Assembly: GCA_922989275.2 (NCBI GenBank)
Contig: OV277864.1
Coordinates: 124,001-188,000 of the forward strand
Direction: 5' to 3'
Source of the DNA: Gari tellinella
Lineage: Eukaryota; Mollusca; Bivalvia; Cardiida; Psammobiidae
DNA: 64,000 bases
The notes beneath the pieces are model-generated. The model searched no databases. It worked only from the letters and a program-made list of their open reading frames with translations, and was not told where the DNA came from. A program made the position numbers and the translations under genes. Below are positions 10,271 to 23,307 of the stretch, one piece after another; position 1 is the first letter of the stretch, and each line of letters begins with the position of its first letter.

Positions 10271-10603
10271 CTAGTAGTCAGAATCAGAAGAGTACTCCGA
10301 ATCTGATCCGGAGACAATTTCTACAGACTCGTCAAACATGTCTCTCCGTAGCTGTGCCACTTGGTCTGCTTTGATGTAGGCGTAGTCGTAGAACATGTTT
10401 CGTGCGCCTTCAACGACTGCCAGCTTCAGGCGAAGATTGTAACGAAAGGCCTTGTTGTTGTTTCGTTTCGCCATCTTGTAGCGTTTCTGTACGTCTCCAA
10501 GCCGCTGGTTCAGCAGAACTATCTGGTCGCAGGCTTTGCGGAAGCGTCGCTCAGCATCACAAAGAGTGTGGCGTTTGTCGAGAGATTGGATTCTGAAAGG
10601 CAT
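10271..10603 (-). CDS. 110-aa histone-style gene, copy 7
   Basis: Intact, Asn48, with Ser3 changed to Phe. Stem-loop 10216-10231. Partner of copy 19 in the 12-unit duplication. Confidence 0.78.
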   Translation of the reverse strand: MPFRIQSLDKRHTLCDAERRFRKACDQIVLLNQRLGDVQKRYKMAKRNNNKAFRYNLRLKLAVVEGARNMFYDYAYIKADQVAQLRRDMFDESVEIVSGSDSEYSSDSDY

Positions 10604-11595
10604 CTTGAATAGTTGTAGCTATAGCAAGACAATGATGAATTGGATAGAAGTTTCGCATATTTATACAATAAATCGCAGAGACTGGAAGTCAAAGATGCCA
10701 GTGCCATTCTGACACACGAGAATGTAACAGTAGAATGACTGAGTTGACACTTAGCTAATTAGCACGGGTCGTTAAACAAACAACACCATGCGGTAATCGA
10801 TATGCAATCATAGCGCGAAACTGATTAGATTAGGATGTTTTCGCAAAGTGTTTATGAGCGATCATCCATTCATGCATGAACATAATACACAATTGAAAAA
10901 AGAAATATTAAATTTTCAACGCTGATGGGTTTGGTCTGAAAACGGCCAAAAATTATAATTATTCTAACCATCAACCCGCACACCCATCACCCATATTTCT
11001 CTATAATTTAGTTGTCTTGTAATTGTATCATAATTGTAAATGAAATGTTTAAACATATTTATTATAAAATTGTTGTAAAAATGTTTGGAAGTTGTAAAAG
11101 CAAAAACATTATATGTACTTGCTAACAGCAGTTTCAGATATTAAGTGAAATGATGTTGAGTGTACGTGTGGGGTGGGGGAGGGAGGGTTAATTACCGCGA
11201 TTACGCTTAAAATGATGATAATGTTAATAAACTCTGTCTTTTGTAAATTCCTACTAAATAATATTTAATAACTGGCAGCTGTAGTTGATCTACTTATAAA
11301 CTATATAGAAGTAGTAGTAGTAATAGTTGTTGTTGTTGTAATTCTGGTGGTAGTCGTAGTAGTAGCAGCAACATTCATAGAAGTAGTAGTTGTAGTAGTA
11401 GTAACAGTAGTATTGTTGCAATTATGGTAGAAGTAGTAGTTGTAGTAGTAGTAGTAGAAGTAGTAGTAGTAGAAGTAGTAGAAGTTGTAGTAGTAGAAGT
11501 AGTAATAGTAGTAGAAATAGTTGTAGTAGTAATAGTAGTAGTAGTAGTAGTAATAGTAGTAGTTGATGTTGTTGTTATTTTGGAAGTTGTAGCAA

Positions 11596-11631
<36 letters not shown>

Positions 11632-11863
11632 ATTCAGTAGCAGTAGTAGTTGTTGTTTTTTATAATGTTGGTAGTAGTAGTAGTAGAATCGAATAGGTAT
11701 TAATAGAGACCGGTAGCTGTTATTGTTAACAATAACTTTGTGGGGTAAGGGAATTCTTTGGAATTGTGTTTGTAAACTCTGAGAGATATATCTTTCTAGA
11801 CATTTGTTGGCTCTGAAAAGGGCCGTTTGTGGAAAACGACTTGCGGTTTATATCCATGACTAA

Positions 11864-12196
11864 CTAGTAGTCAGAATCAGAAGAGTACTCCGAATCTGAT
11901 CCGGAGACAATTTCTACAGACTCGTCAAACATGTCTCTCCGTAGCTGTGCCACTTGGTCTGCTTTGATGTAGGCGTAGTCGTAGAACATGTTTCGTGCGC
12001 CTTCAACGACTGCCAGCTTCAGGCGAAGATTGTAACGAAAGGCCTTGTTGTTGTTTCGTTTCGCCATCTTGTAGCGTTTCTGTACGTCTCCAAGCCGCTG
12101 GTTCAGCAGAACTATCTGGTCGCAGGCTTTGCGGAAGCGTCGCTCAGCATCACAAAGAGTGTGGCGTTTGTCGAGAGATTGGATTCTGGAAGGCAT
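11864..12196 (-). CDS. 110-aa histone-style gene, copy 8
   Basis: Intact, Asn48. Stem-loop 11809-11824. Pairs with copy 20, from which its unit differs by two extra GTA triplets and one base near 11157. Confidence 0.8.
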   Translation of the reverse strand: MPSRIQSLDKRHTLCDAERRFRKACDQIVLLNQRLGDVQKRYKMAKRNNNKAFRYNLRLKLAVVEGARNMFYDYAYIKADQVAQLRRDMFDESVEIVSGSDSEYSSDSDY

Positions 12197-13447
12197 CTTG
12201 AATAGTTGTAGCTATAGCAAGACAATGATGAATTGGATAGAAGTTTCGCATATTTATACAATAAATCGCAGAGACTGGAAGTCAAAGATGCCAGTGCCAT
12301 TCTGACACACGAGAATGTAACAGTAGAATGACTGAGTTGACACTTAGCTAATTAGCACGGGTCGTTAAACAAACAACACCATGCGGTAATCGATATGCAA
12401 TCATAGCGCGAAACTGATTAGATTAGGATGTTTTCGCAAAGTGTTTATGAGCGATCATCCATTCATGCATGAACATAATACACAATTGAAAAAAGAAATA
12501 TTAAATTTTCAACGCTGATGGGTTTGGTCTGAAAACGGCCAAAAATTATAATTATTCTAACCATCAACCCGCACACCCATCCCCCATATTTCTCTATAAT
12601 TTAGTTGTCTTGTAATTGTATCATAATTGTAAATGAAATGTTTAAACATATTTATTATAAAATTGTTGTAAAAATGTTTGGAAGTTGTAAAAGCAAAAAC
12701 ATTATATGTACTTGCTAACAGCAGTTTCAGATATTAAGTGAAATGATGTTGAGTGTACGTGTGGGGTGGGGGAGGGAGGGTTAATTACCGCGATTACGCT
12801 TAAAATGATGATAATGTTAATAAACTCTGTCTTTTGTAAATTCCTACTAAATAATATTTAATAACTGGCAGCTGTAGTTGATCTACTTATAAACTATATA
12901 GAAGTAGTAGTAGTAATAGTTGTTGTTGTTGTAATTCTGGTGGTAGTCGTAGTAGTAGCAGCAACATTCATAGAAGTAGTAGTTGTAGTAGTAGTAACAG
13001 TAGTATTGTTGCAATTATGGTAGAAGTAGTAGTTGTAGTAGTAGTAGTAGAAGTAGTAGTAGTAGAAGTAGTAGAAGTTGTAGTAGTAGAAGTAGTAATA
13101 GTAGTAGAAATAGTTGTAGTAGTAATAGTAGTAGTAGTAGTAGTAATAGTAGTAGTTGATGTTGTTGTTATTTTGGAAGTTGTAGCAATAGTAGTAGTAG
13201 TAGTAGTAGTAGTAGATTCAGTAGCAGTAGTAGTTGTTGTTTTTTATAATGTTGGTAGTAGTAGTAGTAGAATCGAATAGGTATTAATAGAGACCGGTAG
13301 CTGTTATTGTTAACAATAACTTTGTGGGGTAAGGGAATTCTTTGGAATTGTGTTTGTAAACTCTGAGAGATATATCTTTCTAGACATTTGTTGGCTCTGA
13401 AAAGGGCCGTTTGTGGAAAACGACTTGCGGTTTATATCCATGACTAA

Positions 13448-13780
13448 CTAGTAGTCAGAATCAGAAGAGTACTCCGAATCTGATCCGGAGACAATTTCTA
13501 CAGACTCGTCAAACATGTCTCTCCGTAGCTGTGCCACTTGGTCTGCTTTGATGTAGGCGTAGTCGTAGAACATGTTTCGTGCGCCTTCAACGACTGCCAG
13601 CTTCAGGCGAAGATTGTAACGAAAGGCCTTGTTGTTGTTTCGTTTCGCCATCTTGTAGCGTTTCTGTACGTCTCCAAGCCGCTGGTTCAGCAGAACTATC
13701 TGGTCGCAGGCTTTGCGGAAGCGTCGCTCAGCATCACAAAGAGTGTGGCGTTTGTCGAGAGATTGGATTCTGGAAGGCAT
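13448..13780 (-). CDS. 110-aa histone-style gene, copy 9
   Basis: Intact, Asn48, the commonest protein version in the array. Stem-loop 13393-13408. Pairs with copy 21. Confidence 0.8.
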   Translation of the reverse strand: MPSRIQSLDKRHTLCDAERRFRKACDQIVLLNQRLGDVQKRYKMAKRNNNKAFRYNLRLKLAVVEGARNMFYDYAYIKADQVAQLRRDMFDESVEIVSGSDSEYSSDSDY

Positions 13781-15034
13781 CTTGAATAGTTGTAGCTATA
13801 GCAAGACAATGATGAATTGGATAGAAGTTTCGCATATTTATACAATAAATCGCAGAGACTGGAAGTCAAAGATGCCAGTGCCATTCTGACACACGAGAAT
13901 GTAACAGTAGAATGACTGAGTTGACACTTAGTTAGCTAATTAGCACGGGTCGTTAAACAAACAACACCATGCGGTAATCGATATGCAATCATAGCGCGAA
14001 ACTGATTAGATTAGGATGTTTTCGCAAAGTGTTTATGAGCGATCATCCATTCATGCATGAACATAATACACAATTGAAAAAAGAAATATTAAATTTTCAA
14101 CGCTGATGGGTTTGGTCTGAAAACGGCCAAAAATTATAATTATTCTAACCATCAACCCGCACACCCATCCCCCATATTTCTCTATAATTTAGTTGTCTTG
14201 TAATTGTATCATAATTGTAAATGAAATGTTTAAACATATTTATTATAAAATTGTTGTAAAAATGTTTGGAAGTTGTAAAAGCAAAAACATTATATGTACT
14301 TGCTAACAGCAGTTTCAGATATTAAGTGAAATGATGTTGAGTGTACGTGTGGGGTGGGGGAGGGAGGGTTAATTACCGCGATTACGCTTAAAATGATGAT
14401 AATGTTAATAAACTCTGTCTTTTGTAAATTCCTACTAAATAATATTTAATAACTGGCAGCTGTAGTTGATCTACTTATAAACTATATAGAAGTAGTAGTA
14501 GTAATAGTTGTTGTTGTTGTAATTCTGGTGGTAGTCGTAGTAGTAGCAGCAACATTCATAGAAGTAGTAGTTGTAGTAGTAGTAACAGTAGTATTGTTGC
14601 AATTATGGTAGAAGTAGTAGTTGTAGTAGTAGTAGTAGAAGTAGTAGTAGTAGAAGTAGTAGAAGTTGTAGTAGTAGAAGTAGTAATAGTAGTAGAAATA
14701 GTTGTAGTAGTAATAGTAGTAGTAGTAGTAGTAATAGTAGTAGTTGATGTTGTTGTTATTTTGGAAGTTGTAGCAATAGTAGTAGTAGTAGTAGTAGTAG
14801 TAGATTCAGTAGCAGTAGTAGTTTTCTTTTTTATAATGTTGGTAGTAGTAGTAGTAGAATCGAATAGGTATTAATAGAGACCGGTAGCTGTTATTGTTAA
14901 CAATAACTTTGTGGGGTAAGAGAATTCTTTGGAATTGTGTTTGTAAACTCTGAGAGATATATCTTTCTAGACATTTGTTGGCTCTGAAAAGGGCCGTTTG
15001 TGGAAAACGACTTGCGGTTTATATCCATGACTAA

Positions 15035-15367
15035 CTAGTAGTCAGAATCAGAAGAGTACTCCGAATCTGATCCGGAGACAATTTCTACAGACTCGTCAAA
15101 CATGTCTCTCCGTAGCTGTGCCACTTGGTCTGCTTTGATGTAGGCGTAGTCGTAGAACATGTTTCGTGCGCCTTCAACGACTGCCAGCTTCAGGCGAAGA
15201 TTGTAACGAAAGGCCTTGTTGTTGTTTCGTTTCGCCATCTTGTAGCGTTTCTGTACGTCTCCAAGCCGCTGGTTCAGCAGAACTATCTGGTCGCAGGCTT
15301 TGCGGAAGCGTCGCTCAGCATCACAAAGAGTGTGGCGTTTGTCGAGAGATTGGATTCTGGAAGGCAT
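15035..15367 (-). CDS. 110-aa histone-style gene, copy 10
   Basis: Intact, Asn48. Stem-loop 14980-14995. Its unit carries a TTTTCTTTTTT variant beside the GTA run that is shared only with unit 22, its duplication partner. Confidence 0.8.
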   Translation of the reverse strand: MPSRIQSLDKRHTLCDAERRFRKACDQIVLLNQRLGDVQKRYKMAKRNNNKAFRYNLRLKLAVVEGARNMFYDYAYIKADQVAQLRRDMFDESVEIVSGSDSEYSSDSDY

Positions 15368-16613
15368 CTTGAATAGTTGTAGCTATAGCAAGACAATGAT
15401 GAATTGGATAGAAGTTTCGCATATTTATACAATAAATCGCAGAGACTGGAAGTCAAAGATGCCAGTGCCATTCTGACACACGAGAATGTAACAGTAGAAT
15501 GACTGAGTTGACACTTAGTTAGCTAATTAGCACGGGTCGTTAAACAAACAACACCATGCGGTAATCGATATGCAATCATAGCGCGAAACTGATTAGATTA
15601 GGATGTTTTCGCAAAGTGTTTATGAGCGATCATCCATTCATGCATGAACATAATACACAATTGAAAAAAGAAATATTAAATTTTCAACGCTGATGGGTTT
15701 GGTCTGAAAACGGCCAAAAATTATAATTATTCTAACCATCAACCCGCACACCCATCCCCCATATTTCTCTATAATTTAGTTGTCTTGTAATTGTATCATA
15801 ATTGTAAATGAAATGTTTAAACATATTTATTATAAAATTGTTGTAAAAATGTTTGGAAGTTGTAAAAGCAAAAACATTATATGTACTTGCTAACAGCAGT
15901 TTCAGATATTAAGTGAAATGATGTTGAGTGTACGTGTGGGGTGGGGGAGGGAGGGTTAATTACCGCGATTACGCTTAAAATGATGATAATGTTAATAAAC
16001 TCTGTCTTTTGTAAATTCCTACTAAATAATATTTAATAACTGGCAGCTGTAGTTGATCTACTTATAAACTATATAGAAGTAGTAGTAGTAATAGTTGTTG
16101 TTGTTGTAATTCTGGTGGTAGTCGTAGTAGTAGCAGCAACATTCATAGAAGTAGTAGTTGTAGTAGTAGTAACAGTAGTATTGTTGCAATTATGGTAGAA
16201 GTAGTAGTTGTAGTAGTAGTAGTAGAAGTAGTAGTAGTAGAAGTAGTAGAAGTTGTAGTAGTAGAAGTAGTAATAGTAGTAGAAATAGTTGTAGTAGTAA
16301 TAGTAGTAGTAGTAGTAGTAATAGTAGTAGTTGATGTTGTTGTTATTTTGGAAGTTGTAGCAATAGTAGTAGTAGTAGTAGATTCAGTAGCAGTAGTAGT
16401 TGTTGTTTTTTATAATGTTGGTAGTAGTAGTAGTAGAATCGAATAGGTATTAATAGAGACCGGTAGCTGTTATTGTTAACAATAACTTTGTGGGGTAAGG
16501 GAATTCTTTGGAATTGTGTTTGTAAACTCTGAGAGATATATCTTTCTAGACATTTGTTGGCTCTGAAAAGGGCCGTTTGTGGAAAACGACTTGCGGTTTA
16601 TATCCATGACTAA

Positions 16614-16946
16614 CTAGTAGTCAGAATCAGAAGAGTACTCCGAATCTGATCCGGAGACAATTTCTACAGACTCGTCAAACATGTCTCTCCGTAGCTGTGC
16701 CACTTGGTCTGCTTTGATGTAGGCGTAGTCGTAGAACATGTTTCGTGCGCCTTCAACGACTGCCAGCTTCAGGCGAAGATTGTAACGAAAGGCCTTGTTG
16801 TTGTTTCGTTTCGCCATCTTGTAGCGTTTCTGTACGTCTCCAAGCCGCTGGTTCAGCAGAACTATCTGGTCGCAGGCTTTGCGGAAGCGTCGCTCAGCAT
16901 CACAAAGAGTGTGGCGTTTGTCGAGAGATTGGATTCTGGAAGGCAT
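16614..16946 (-). CDS. 110-aa histone-style gene, copy 11
   Basis: Intact, Asn48. Stem-loop 16559-16574. Its upstream E2F-like site has lost its CpG (GCGCAAAA, near 17157-17164), unlike partner unit 23. Confidence 0.8.
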   Translation of the reverse strand: MPSRIQSLDKRHTLCDAERRFRKACDQIVLLNQRLGDVQKRYKMAKRNNNKAFRYNLRLKLAVVEGARNMFYDYAYIKADQVAQLRRDMFDESVEIVSGSDSEYSSDSDY

Positions 16947-17938
16947 CTTGAATAGTTGTAGCTATAGCAAGACAATGATGAATTGGATAGAAGTTTCGCA
17001 TATTTATACAATAAATCGCAGAGACTGGAAGTCAAAGATGCCAGTGCCATTCTGACACACGAGAATGTAACAGTAGAATGACTGAGTTGACACTTAGCTA
17101 ATTAGCACGGGTCGTTAAACAAACAACACCATGCGGTAATCGATATGCAATCATAGCGCAAAACTGATTAGATTAGGATGTTTTCGCAAAGTGTTTATGA
17201 GCGATCATCCATTCATGCATGAACATAATACACAATTGAAAAAAGAAATATTAAATTTTCAACGCTGATGGGTTTGGTCTGAAAACGGCCAAAAATTATA
17301 ATTATTCTAACCATCAACCCGCACACCCATCCCCCATATTTCTCTATAATTTAGTTGTCTTGTAATTGTATCATAATTGTAAATGAAATGTTTAAACATA
17401 TTTATTATAAAATTGTTGTAAAAATGTTTGGAAGTTGTAAAAGCAAAAACATTATATGTACTTGCTAACAGCAGTTTCAGATATTAAGTGAAATGATGTT
17501 GAGTGTACGTGTGGGGTGGGGGAGGGAGGGTTAATTACCGCGATTACGCTTAAAATGATGATAATGTTAATAAACTCTGTCTTTTGTAAATTCCTACTAA
17601 ATAATATTTAATAACTGGCAGCTGTAGTTGATCTACTTATAAACTATATAGAAGTAGTAGTAGTAATAGTTGTTGTTGTTGTAATTCTGGTGGTAGTCGT
17701 AGTAGTAGCAGCAACATTCATAGAAGTAGTAGTTGTAGTAGTAGTAACAGTAGTATTGTTGCAATTATGGTAGAAGTAGTAGTTGTAGTAGTAGTAGTAG
17801 AAGTAGTAGTAGTAGAAGTAGTAGAAGTTGTAGTAGTAGAAGTAGTAATAGTAGTAGAAATAGTTGTAGTAGTAATAGTAGTAGTAGTAGTAGTAATAGT
17901 AGTAGTTGATGTTGTTGTTATTTTGGAAGTTGTAGCAA

Positions 17939-17971
<33 letters not shown>

Positions 17972-18203
17972 ATTCAGTAGCAGTAGTAGTTGTTGTTTTT
18001 TATAATGTTGGTAGTAGTAGTAGTAGAATCGAATAGGTATTAATAGAGACCGGTAGCTGTTATTGTTAACAATAACTTTGTGGGGTAAGGGAATTCTTTG
18101 GAATTGTGTTTGTAAACTCTGAGAGATATATCTTTCTAGACATTTGTTGGCTCTGAAAAGGGCCGTTTGTGGAAAACGACTTGCGGTTTATATCCATGAC
18201 TAA

Positions 18204-18536
18204 CTAGTAGTCAGAATCAGAAGAGTACTCCGAATCTGATCCGGAGACAATTTCTACAGACTCGTCAAACATGTCTCTCCGTAGCTGTGCCACTTGGTCT
18301 GCTTTGATGTAGGCGTAGTCGTAGAACATGTTTCGTGCGCCTTCAACGACTGCCAGCTTCAGGCGAAGATTGTAACGAAAGGCCTTGTTGTTGTTTCGTT
18401 TCGCCATCTTGTAGCGTTTCTGTACGTCTCCAAGCCGCTGGTTCAGCAGAACTATCTGGTCGCAGGCTTTGCGGAAGCGTCGCTCAGCATCACAAAGAGT
18501 GTGGCGTTTGTCGAGAGATTGGATTCTGGAAGGCAT
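18204..18536 (-). CDS. 110-aa histone-style gene, copy 12
   Basis: Intact, Asn48. Stem-loop 18149-18164. Pairs with copy 24. Confidence 0.8.
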   Translation of the reverse strand: MPSRIQSLDKRHTLCDAERRFRKACDQIVLLNQRLGDVQKRYKMAKRNNNKAFRYNLRLKLAVVEGARNMFYDYAYIKADQVAQLRRDMFDESVEIVSGSDSEYSSDSDY

Positions 18537-19531
18537 CTTGAATAGTTGTAGCTATAGCAAGACAATGATGAATTGGATAGAAGTTTCGCATATTTATACA
18601 ATAAATCGCAGAGACTGGAAGTCAAAGATGCCAGTGCCATTCTGACACACGAGAATGTAACAGTAGAATGACTGAGTTGACACTTAGCTAATTAGCACGG
18701 GTCGTTAAACAAACAACACCATGCGGTAATCGATATGCAATCATAGCGCGAAACTGATTAGATTAGGATGTTTTCGCAAAGTGTTTATGAGCGATCATCC
18801 ATTCATGCATGAACATAATACACAATTGAAAAAAGAAATATTAAATTTTCAACGCTGATGGGTTTGGTCTGAAAACGGCCAAAAATTATAATTATTCTAA
18901 CCATCAACCCGCACACCCATCCCCCATATTTCTCTATAATTTAGTTGTCTTGTAATTGTATCATAATTGTAAATGAAATGTTTAAACATATTTATTATAA
19001 AATTGTTGTAAAAATGTTTGGAAGTTGTAAAAGCAAAAACATTATATGTAGTTGCTAACAGCAGTTTCAGATATTAAGTGAAATGATGTTGAGTGTACGT
19101 GTGGGGTGGGGGAGGGAGGGTTAATTACCGCGATTACGCTTAAAATGATGATAATGTTAATAAACTCTGTCTTTTGTAAATTCCTACTAAATAATATTTA
19201 ATAACTGGCAGCTGTAGTTGATCTACTTATAAACTATATAGAAGTAGTAGTAGTAATAGTTGTTGTTGTTGTAATTCTGGTGGTAGTCGTAGTAGTAGCA
19301 GCAACATTCATAGAAGTAGTAGTTGTAGTAGTAGTAACAGTAGTATTGTTGCAATTATGGTAGAAGTAGTAGTTGTAGTAGTAGTAGTAGAAGTAGTAGT
19401 AGTAGAAGTAGTAGAAGTTGTAGTAGTAGAAGTAGTAATAGTAGTAGAAATAGTTGTAGTAGTAATAGTAGTAGTAGTAGTAGTAGTAATAGTAGTAGTT
19501 GATGTTGTTGTTATTTTGGAAGTTGTAGCAA

Positions 19532-19564
<33 letters not shown>

Positions 19565-19796
19565 ATTCAGTAGCAGTAGTAGTTGTTGTTTTTTATAATG
19601 TTGGTAGTAGTAGTAGTAGAATCGAATAGGTATTAATAGAGACCGGTAGCTGTTATTGTTAACAATAACTTTGTGGGGTAAGGGAATTCTTTGGAATTGT
19701 GTTTGTAAACTCTGAGAGATATATCTTTCTAGACATTTGTTGGCTCTGAAAAGGGCCGTTTGTGGAAAACGACTTGCGGTTTATATCCATGACTAA

Positions 19797-20129
19797 CTAG
19801 TAGTCAGAATCAGAAGAGTACTCCGAATCTGATCCGGAGACAATTTCTACAGACTCGTCAAACATGTCTCTCCGTAGCTGTGCCACTTGGTCTGCTTTGA
19901 TGTAGGCGTAGTCGTAGAACATGTTTCGTGCGCCTTCAACGACTGCCAGCTTCAGGCGAAGATTGTAACGAAAGGCCTTGTTGTTGTTTCGTTTCGCCAT
20001 CTTGTAGCGTTTCTGTACGTCTCCAAGCCGCTGGTTCAGCAGAACTATCTGGTCGCAGGCTTTGCGGAAGCGTCGCTCAGCATCACAAAGAGTGTGGCGT
20101 TTGTCGAGAGATTGGATTCTGGAAGGCAT
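19797..20129 (-). CDS. 110-aa histone-style gene, copy 13
   Basis: Intact, Asn48. Stem-loop 19742-19757. Its unit has a private C-to-G change at about 19051 (GTAGTTGCTAAC), shared only with unit 25. Confidence 0.8.
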   Translation of the reverse strand: MPSRIQSLDKRHTLCDAERRFRKACDQIVLLNQRLGDVQKRYKMAKRNNNKAFRYNLRLKLAVVEGARNMFYDYAYIKADQVAQLRRDMFDESVEIVSGSDSEYSSDSDY

Positions 20130-21124
20130 CTTGAATAGTTGTAGCTATAGCAAGACAATGATGAATTGGATAGAAGTTTCGCATATTTATACAATAAATC
20201 GCAGAGACTGGAAGTCAAAGATGCCAGTGCCATTCTGACACACGAGAATGTAACAGTAGAATGACTGAGTTGACACTTAGCTAATTAGCACGGGTCGTTA
20301 AACAAACAACACCATGCGGTAATCGATATGCAATCATAGCGCGAAACTGATTAGATTAGGATGTTTTCGCAAAGTGTTTATGAGCGATCATCCATTCATG
20401 CATGAACATAATACACAATTGAAAAAAGAAATATTAAATTTTCAACGCTGATGGGTTTGGTCTGAAAACGGCCAAAAATTATAATTATTCTAACCATCAA
20501 CCCGCACACCCATCCCCCATATTTCTCTATAATTTAGTTGTCTTGTAATTGTATCATAATTGTAAATGAAATGTTTAAACATATTTATTATAAAATTGTT
20601 GTAAAAATGTTTGGAAGTTGTAAAAGCAAAAACATTATATGTACTTGCTAACAGCAGTTTCAGATATTAAGTGAAATGATGTTGAGTGTACGTGTGGGGT
20701 GGGGGAGGGAGGGTTAATTACCGCGATTACGCTTAAAATGATGATAATGTTAATAAACTCTGTCTTTTGTAAATTCCTACTAAATAATATTTAATAACTG
20801 GCAGCTGTAGTTGATCTACTTATAAACTATATAGAAGTAGTAGTAGTAATAGTTGTTGTTGTTGTAATTCTGGTGGTAGTCGTAGTAGTAGCAGCAACAT
20901 TCATAGAAGTAGTAGTTGTAGTAGTAGTAACAGTAGTATTGTTGCAATTATGGTAGAAGTAGTAGTTGTAGTAGTAGTAGTAGAAGTAGTAGTAGTAGAA
21001 GTAGTAGAAGTTGTAGTAGTAGAAGTAGTAATAGTAGTAGAAATAGTTGTAGTAGTAATAGTAGTAGTAGTAGTAGTAGTAATAGTAGTAGTTGATGTTG
21101 TTGTTATTTTGGAAGTTGTAGCAA

Positions 21125-21157
<33 letters not shown>

Positions 21158-21389
21158 ATTCAGTAGCAGTAGTAGTTGTTGTTTTTTATAATGTTGGTAG
21201 TAGTAGTAGTAGAATCGAATAGGTATTAATAGAGACCGGTAGCTGTTATTGTTAACAATAACTTTGTGGGGTAAGGGAATTCTTTGGAATTGTGTTTGTA
21301 AACTCTGAGAGATATATCTTTCTAGACATTTGTTGGCTCTGAAAAGGGCCGTTTGTGGAAAACGACTTGCGGTTTATATCCATGACTAA

Positions 21390-21722
21390 CTAGTAGTCAG
21401 AATCAGAAGAGTACTCCGAATCTGATCCGGAGACAATTTCTACAGACTCGTCAAACATGTCTCTCCGTAGCTGTGCCACTTGGTCTGCTTTGATGTAGGC
21501 GTAGTCGTAGAACATGTTTCGTGCGCCTTCAACGACTGCCAGCTTCAGGCGAAGATTGTAACGAAAGGCCTTGTTGTTGTTTCGTTTCGCCATCTTGTAG
21601 CGTTTCTGTACGTCTCCAAGCCGCTGGTTCAGCAGAACTATCTGGTCGCAGGCTTTGCGGAAGCGTCGCTCAGCATCACAAAGAGTGTGGCGTTTGTCGA
21701 GAGATTGGATTCTGGAAGGCAT
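21390..21722 (-). CDS. 110-aa histone-style gene, copy 14
   Basis: Intact, Asn48. Stem-loop 21335-21350. Pairs with copy 26; one triplet in the microsatellite differs (AAT against a pure GTA run). Confidence 0.8.
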   Translation of the reverse strand: MPSRIQSLDKRHTLCDAERRFRKACDQIVLLNQRLGDVQKRYKMAKRNNNKAFRYNLRLKLAVVEGARNMFYDYAYIKADQVAQLRRDMFDESVEIVSGSDSEYSSDSDY

Positions 21723-22974
21723 CTTGAATAGTTGTAGCTATAGCAAGACAATGATGAATTGGATAGAAGTTTCGCATATTTATACAATAAATCGCAGAGA
21801 CTGGAAGTCAAAGATGCCAGTGCCATTCTGACACACGAGAATGTAACAGTAGAATGACTGAGTTGACACTTAGTTAGCTAATTAGCACGGGTCGTTAAAC
21901 AAACAACACCATGCGGTAATCGATATGCAATCATAGCGCGAAACTGATTAGATTAGGATGTTTTCGCAAAGTGTTTATGAGCGATCATCCATTCATGCAT
22001 GAACATAATACACAATTGAAAAAAGAAATATTAAATTTTCAACGCTGATGGGTTTGGTCTGAAAACGGCCAAAAATTATAATTATTCTAACCATCAACCC
22101 GCACACCCATCCCCCATATTTCTCTATAATTTAGTTGTCTTGTAATTGTATCATAATTGTAAATGAAATGTTTAAACATATTTATTATAAAATTGTTGTA
22201 AAAATGTTTGGAAGTTGTAAAAGCAAAAACATTATATGTACTTGCTAACAGCAGTTTCAGATATTAAGTGAAATGATGTTGAGTGTACGTGTGGGGTGGG
22301 GGAGGGAGGGTTAATTACCGCGATTACGCTTAAAATGATGATAATGTTAATAAACTCTGTCTTTTGTAAATTCCTACTAAATAATATTTAATAACTGGCA
22401 GCTGTAGTTGATCTACTTATAAACTATATAGAAGTAGTAGTAGTAATAGTTGTTGTTGTTGTAATTCTGGTGGTAGTCGTAGTAGTAGCAGCAACATTCA
22501 TAGAAGTAGTAGTTGTAGTAGTAGTAACAGTAGTATTGTTGCAATTATGGTAGAAGTAGTAGTTGTAGTAGTAGTAGTAGAAGTAGTAGTAGTAGAAGTA
22601 GTAGAAGTTGTAGTAGTAGAAGTAGTAATAGTAGTAGAAATAGTTGTAGTAGTAATAGTAGTAGTAGTAGTAGTAATAGTAGTAGTTGATGTTGTTGTTA
22701 TTTTGGAAGTTGTAGCAATAGTAGTAGTAGTAGTAGTAGTATATTCAGTAGCAGTAGTAGTTGTTGTTTTTTATAATGTTGGTAGTAGTAGTAGTAGAAT
22801 CGAATAGGTATTAATAGAGACCGGTAGCTGTTATTGTTAACAATAACTTTGTGGGGTAAGGGAATTCTTTGGAATTGTGTTTGTAAACTCTGAGAGATAT
22901 ATCTTTCTAGACATTTGTTGGCTCTGAAAAGGGCCGTTTGTGGAAAACGACTTGCGGTTTATATCCATGACTAA

Positions 22975-23307
22975 CTAGTAGTCAGAATCAGAAGAGTACT
23001 CCGAATCTGATCCGGAGACAATTTCTACAGACTCGTCAAACATGTCTCTCCGTAGCTGTGCCACTTGGTCTGCTTTGATGTAGGCGTAGTCGTAGAACAT
23101 GTTTCGTGCGCCTTCAACGACTGCCAGCTTCAGGCGAAGATTGTAACGAAAGGCCTTGTTGTTGCTTCGTTTCGCCATCTTGTAGCGTTTCTGTACGTCT
23201 CCAAGCCGCTGGTTCAGCAGAACTATCTGGTCGCAGGCTTTGCGGAAGCGTCGCTCAGCATCACAAAGAGTGTGGCGTTTGTCGAGAGATTGGATTCTGG
23301 AAGGCAT
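22975..23307 (-). CDS. 110-aa histone-style gene, copy 15
   Basis: Intact, Ser48. Stem-loop 22920-22935. Intact ancestor-like partner of the frameshifted copy 27. Confidence 0.8.
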   Translation of the reverse strand: MPSRIQSLDKRHTLCDAERRFRKACDQIVLLNQRLGDVQKRYKMAKRSNNKAFRYNLRLKLAVVEGARNMFYDYAYIKADQVAQLRRDMFDESVEIVSGSDSEYSSDSDY

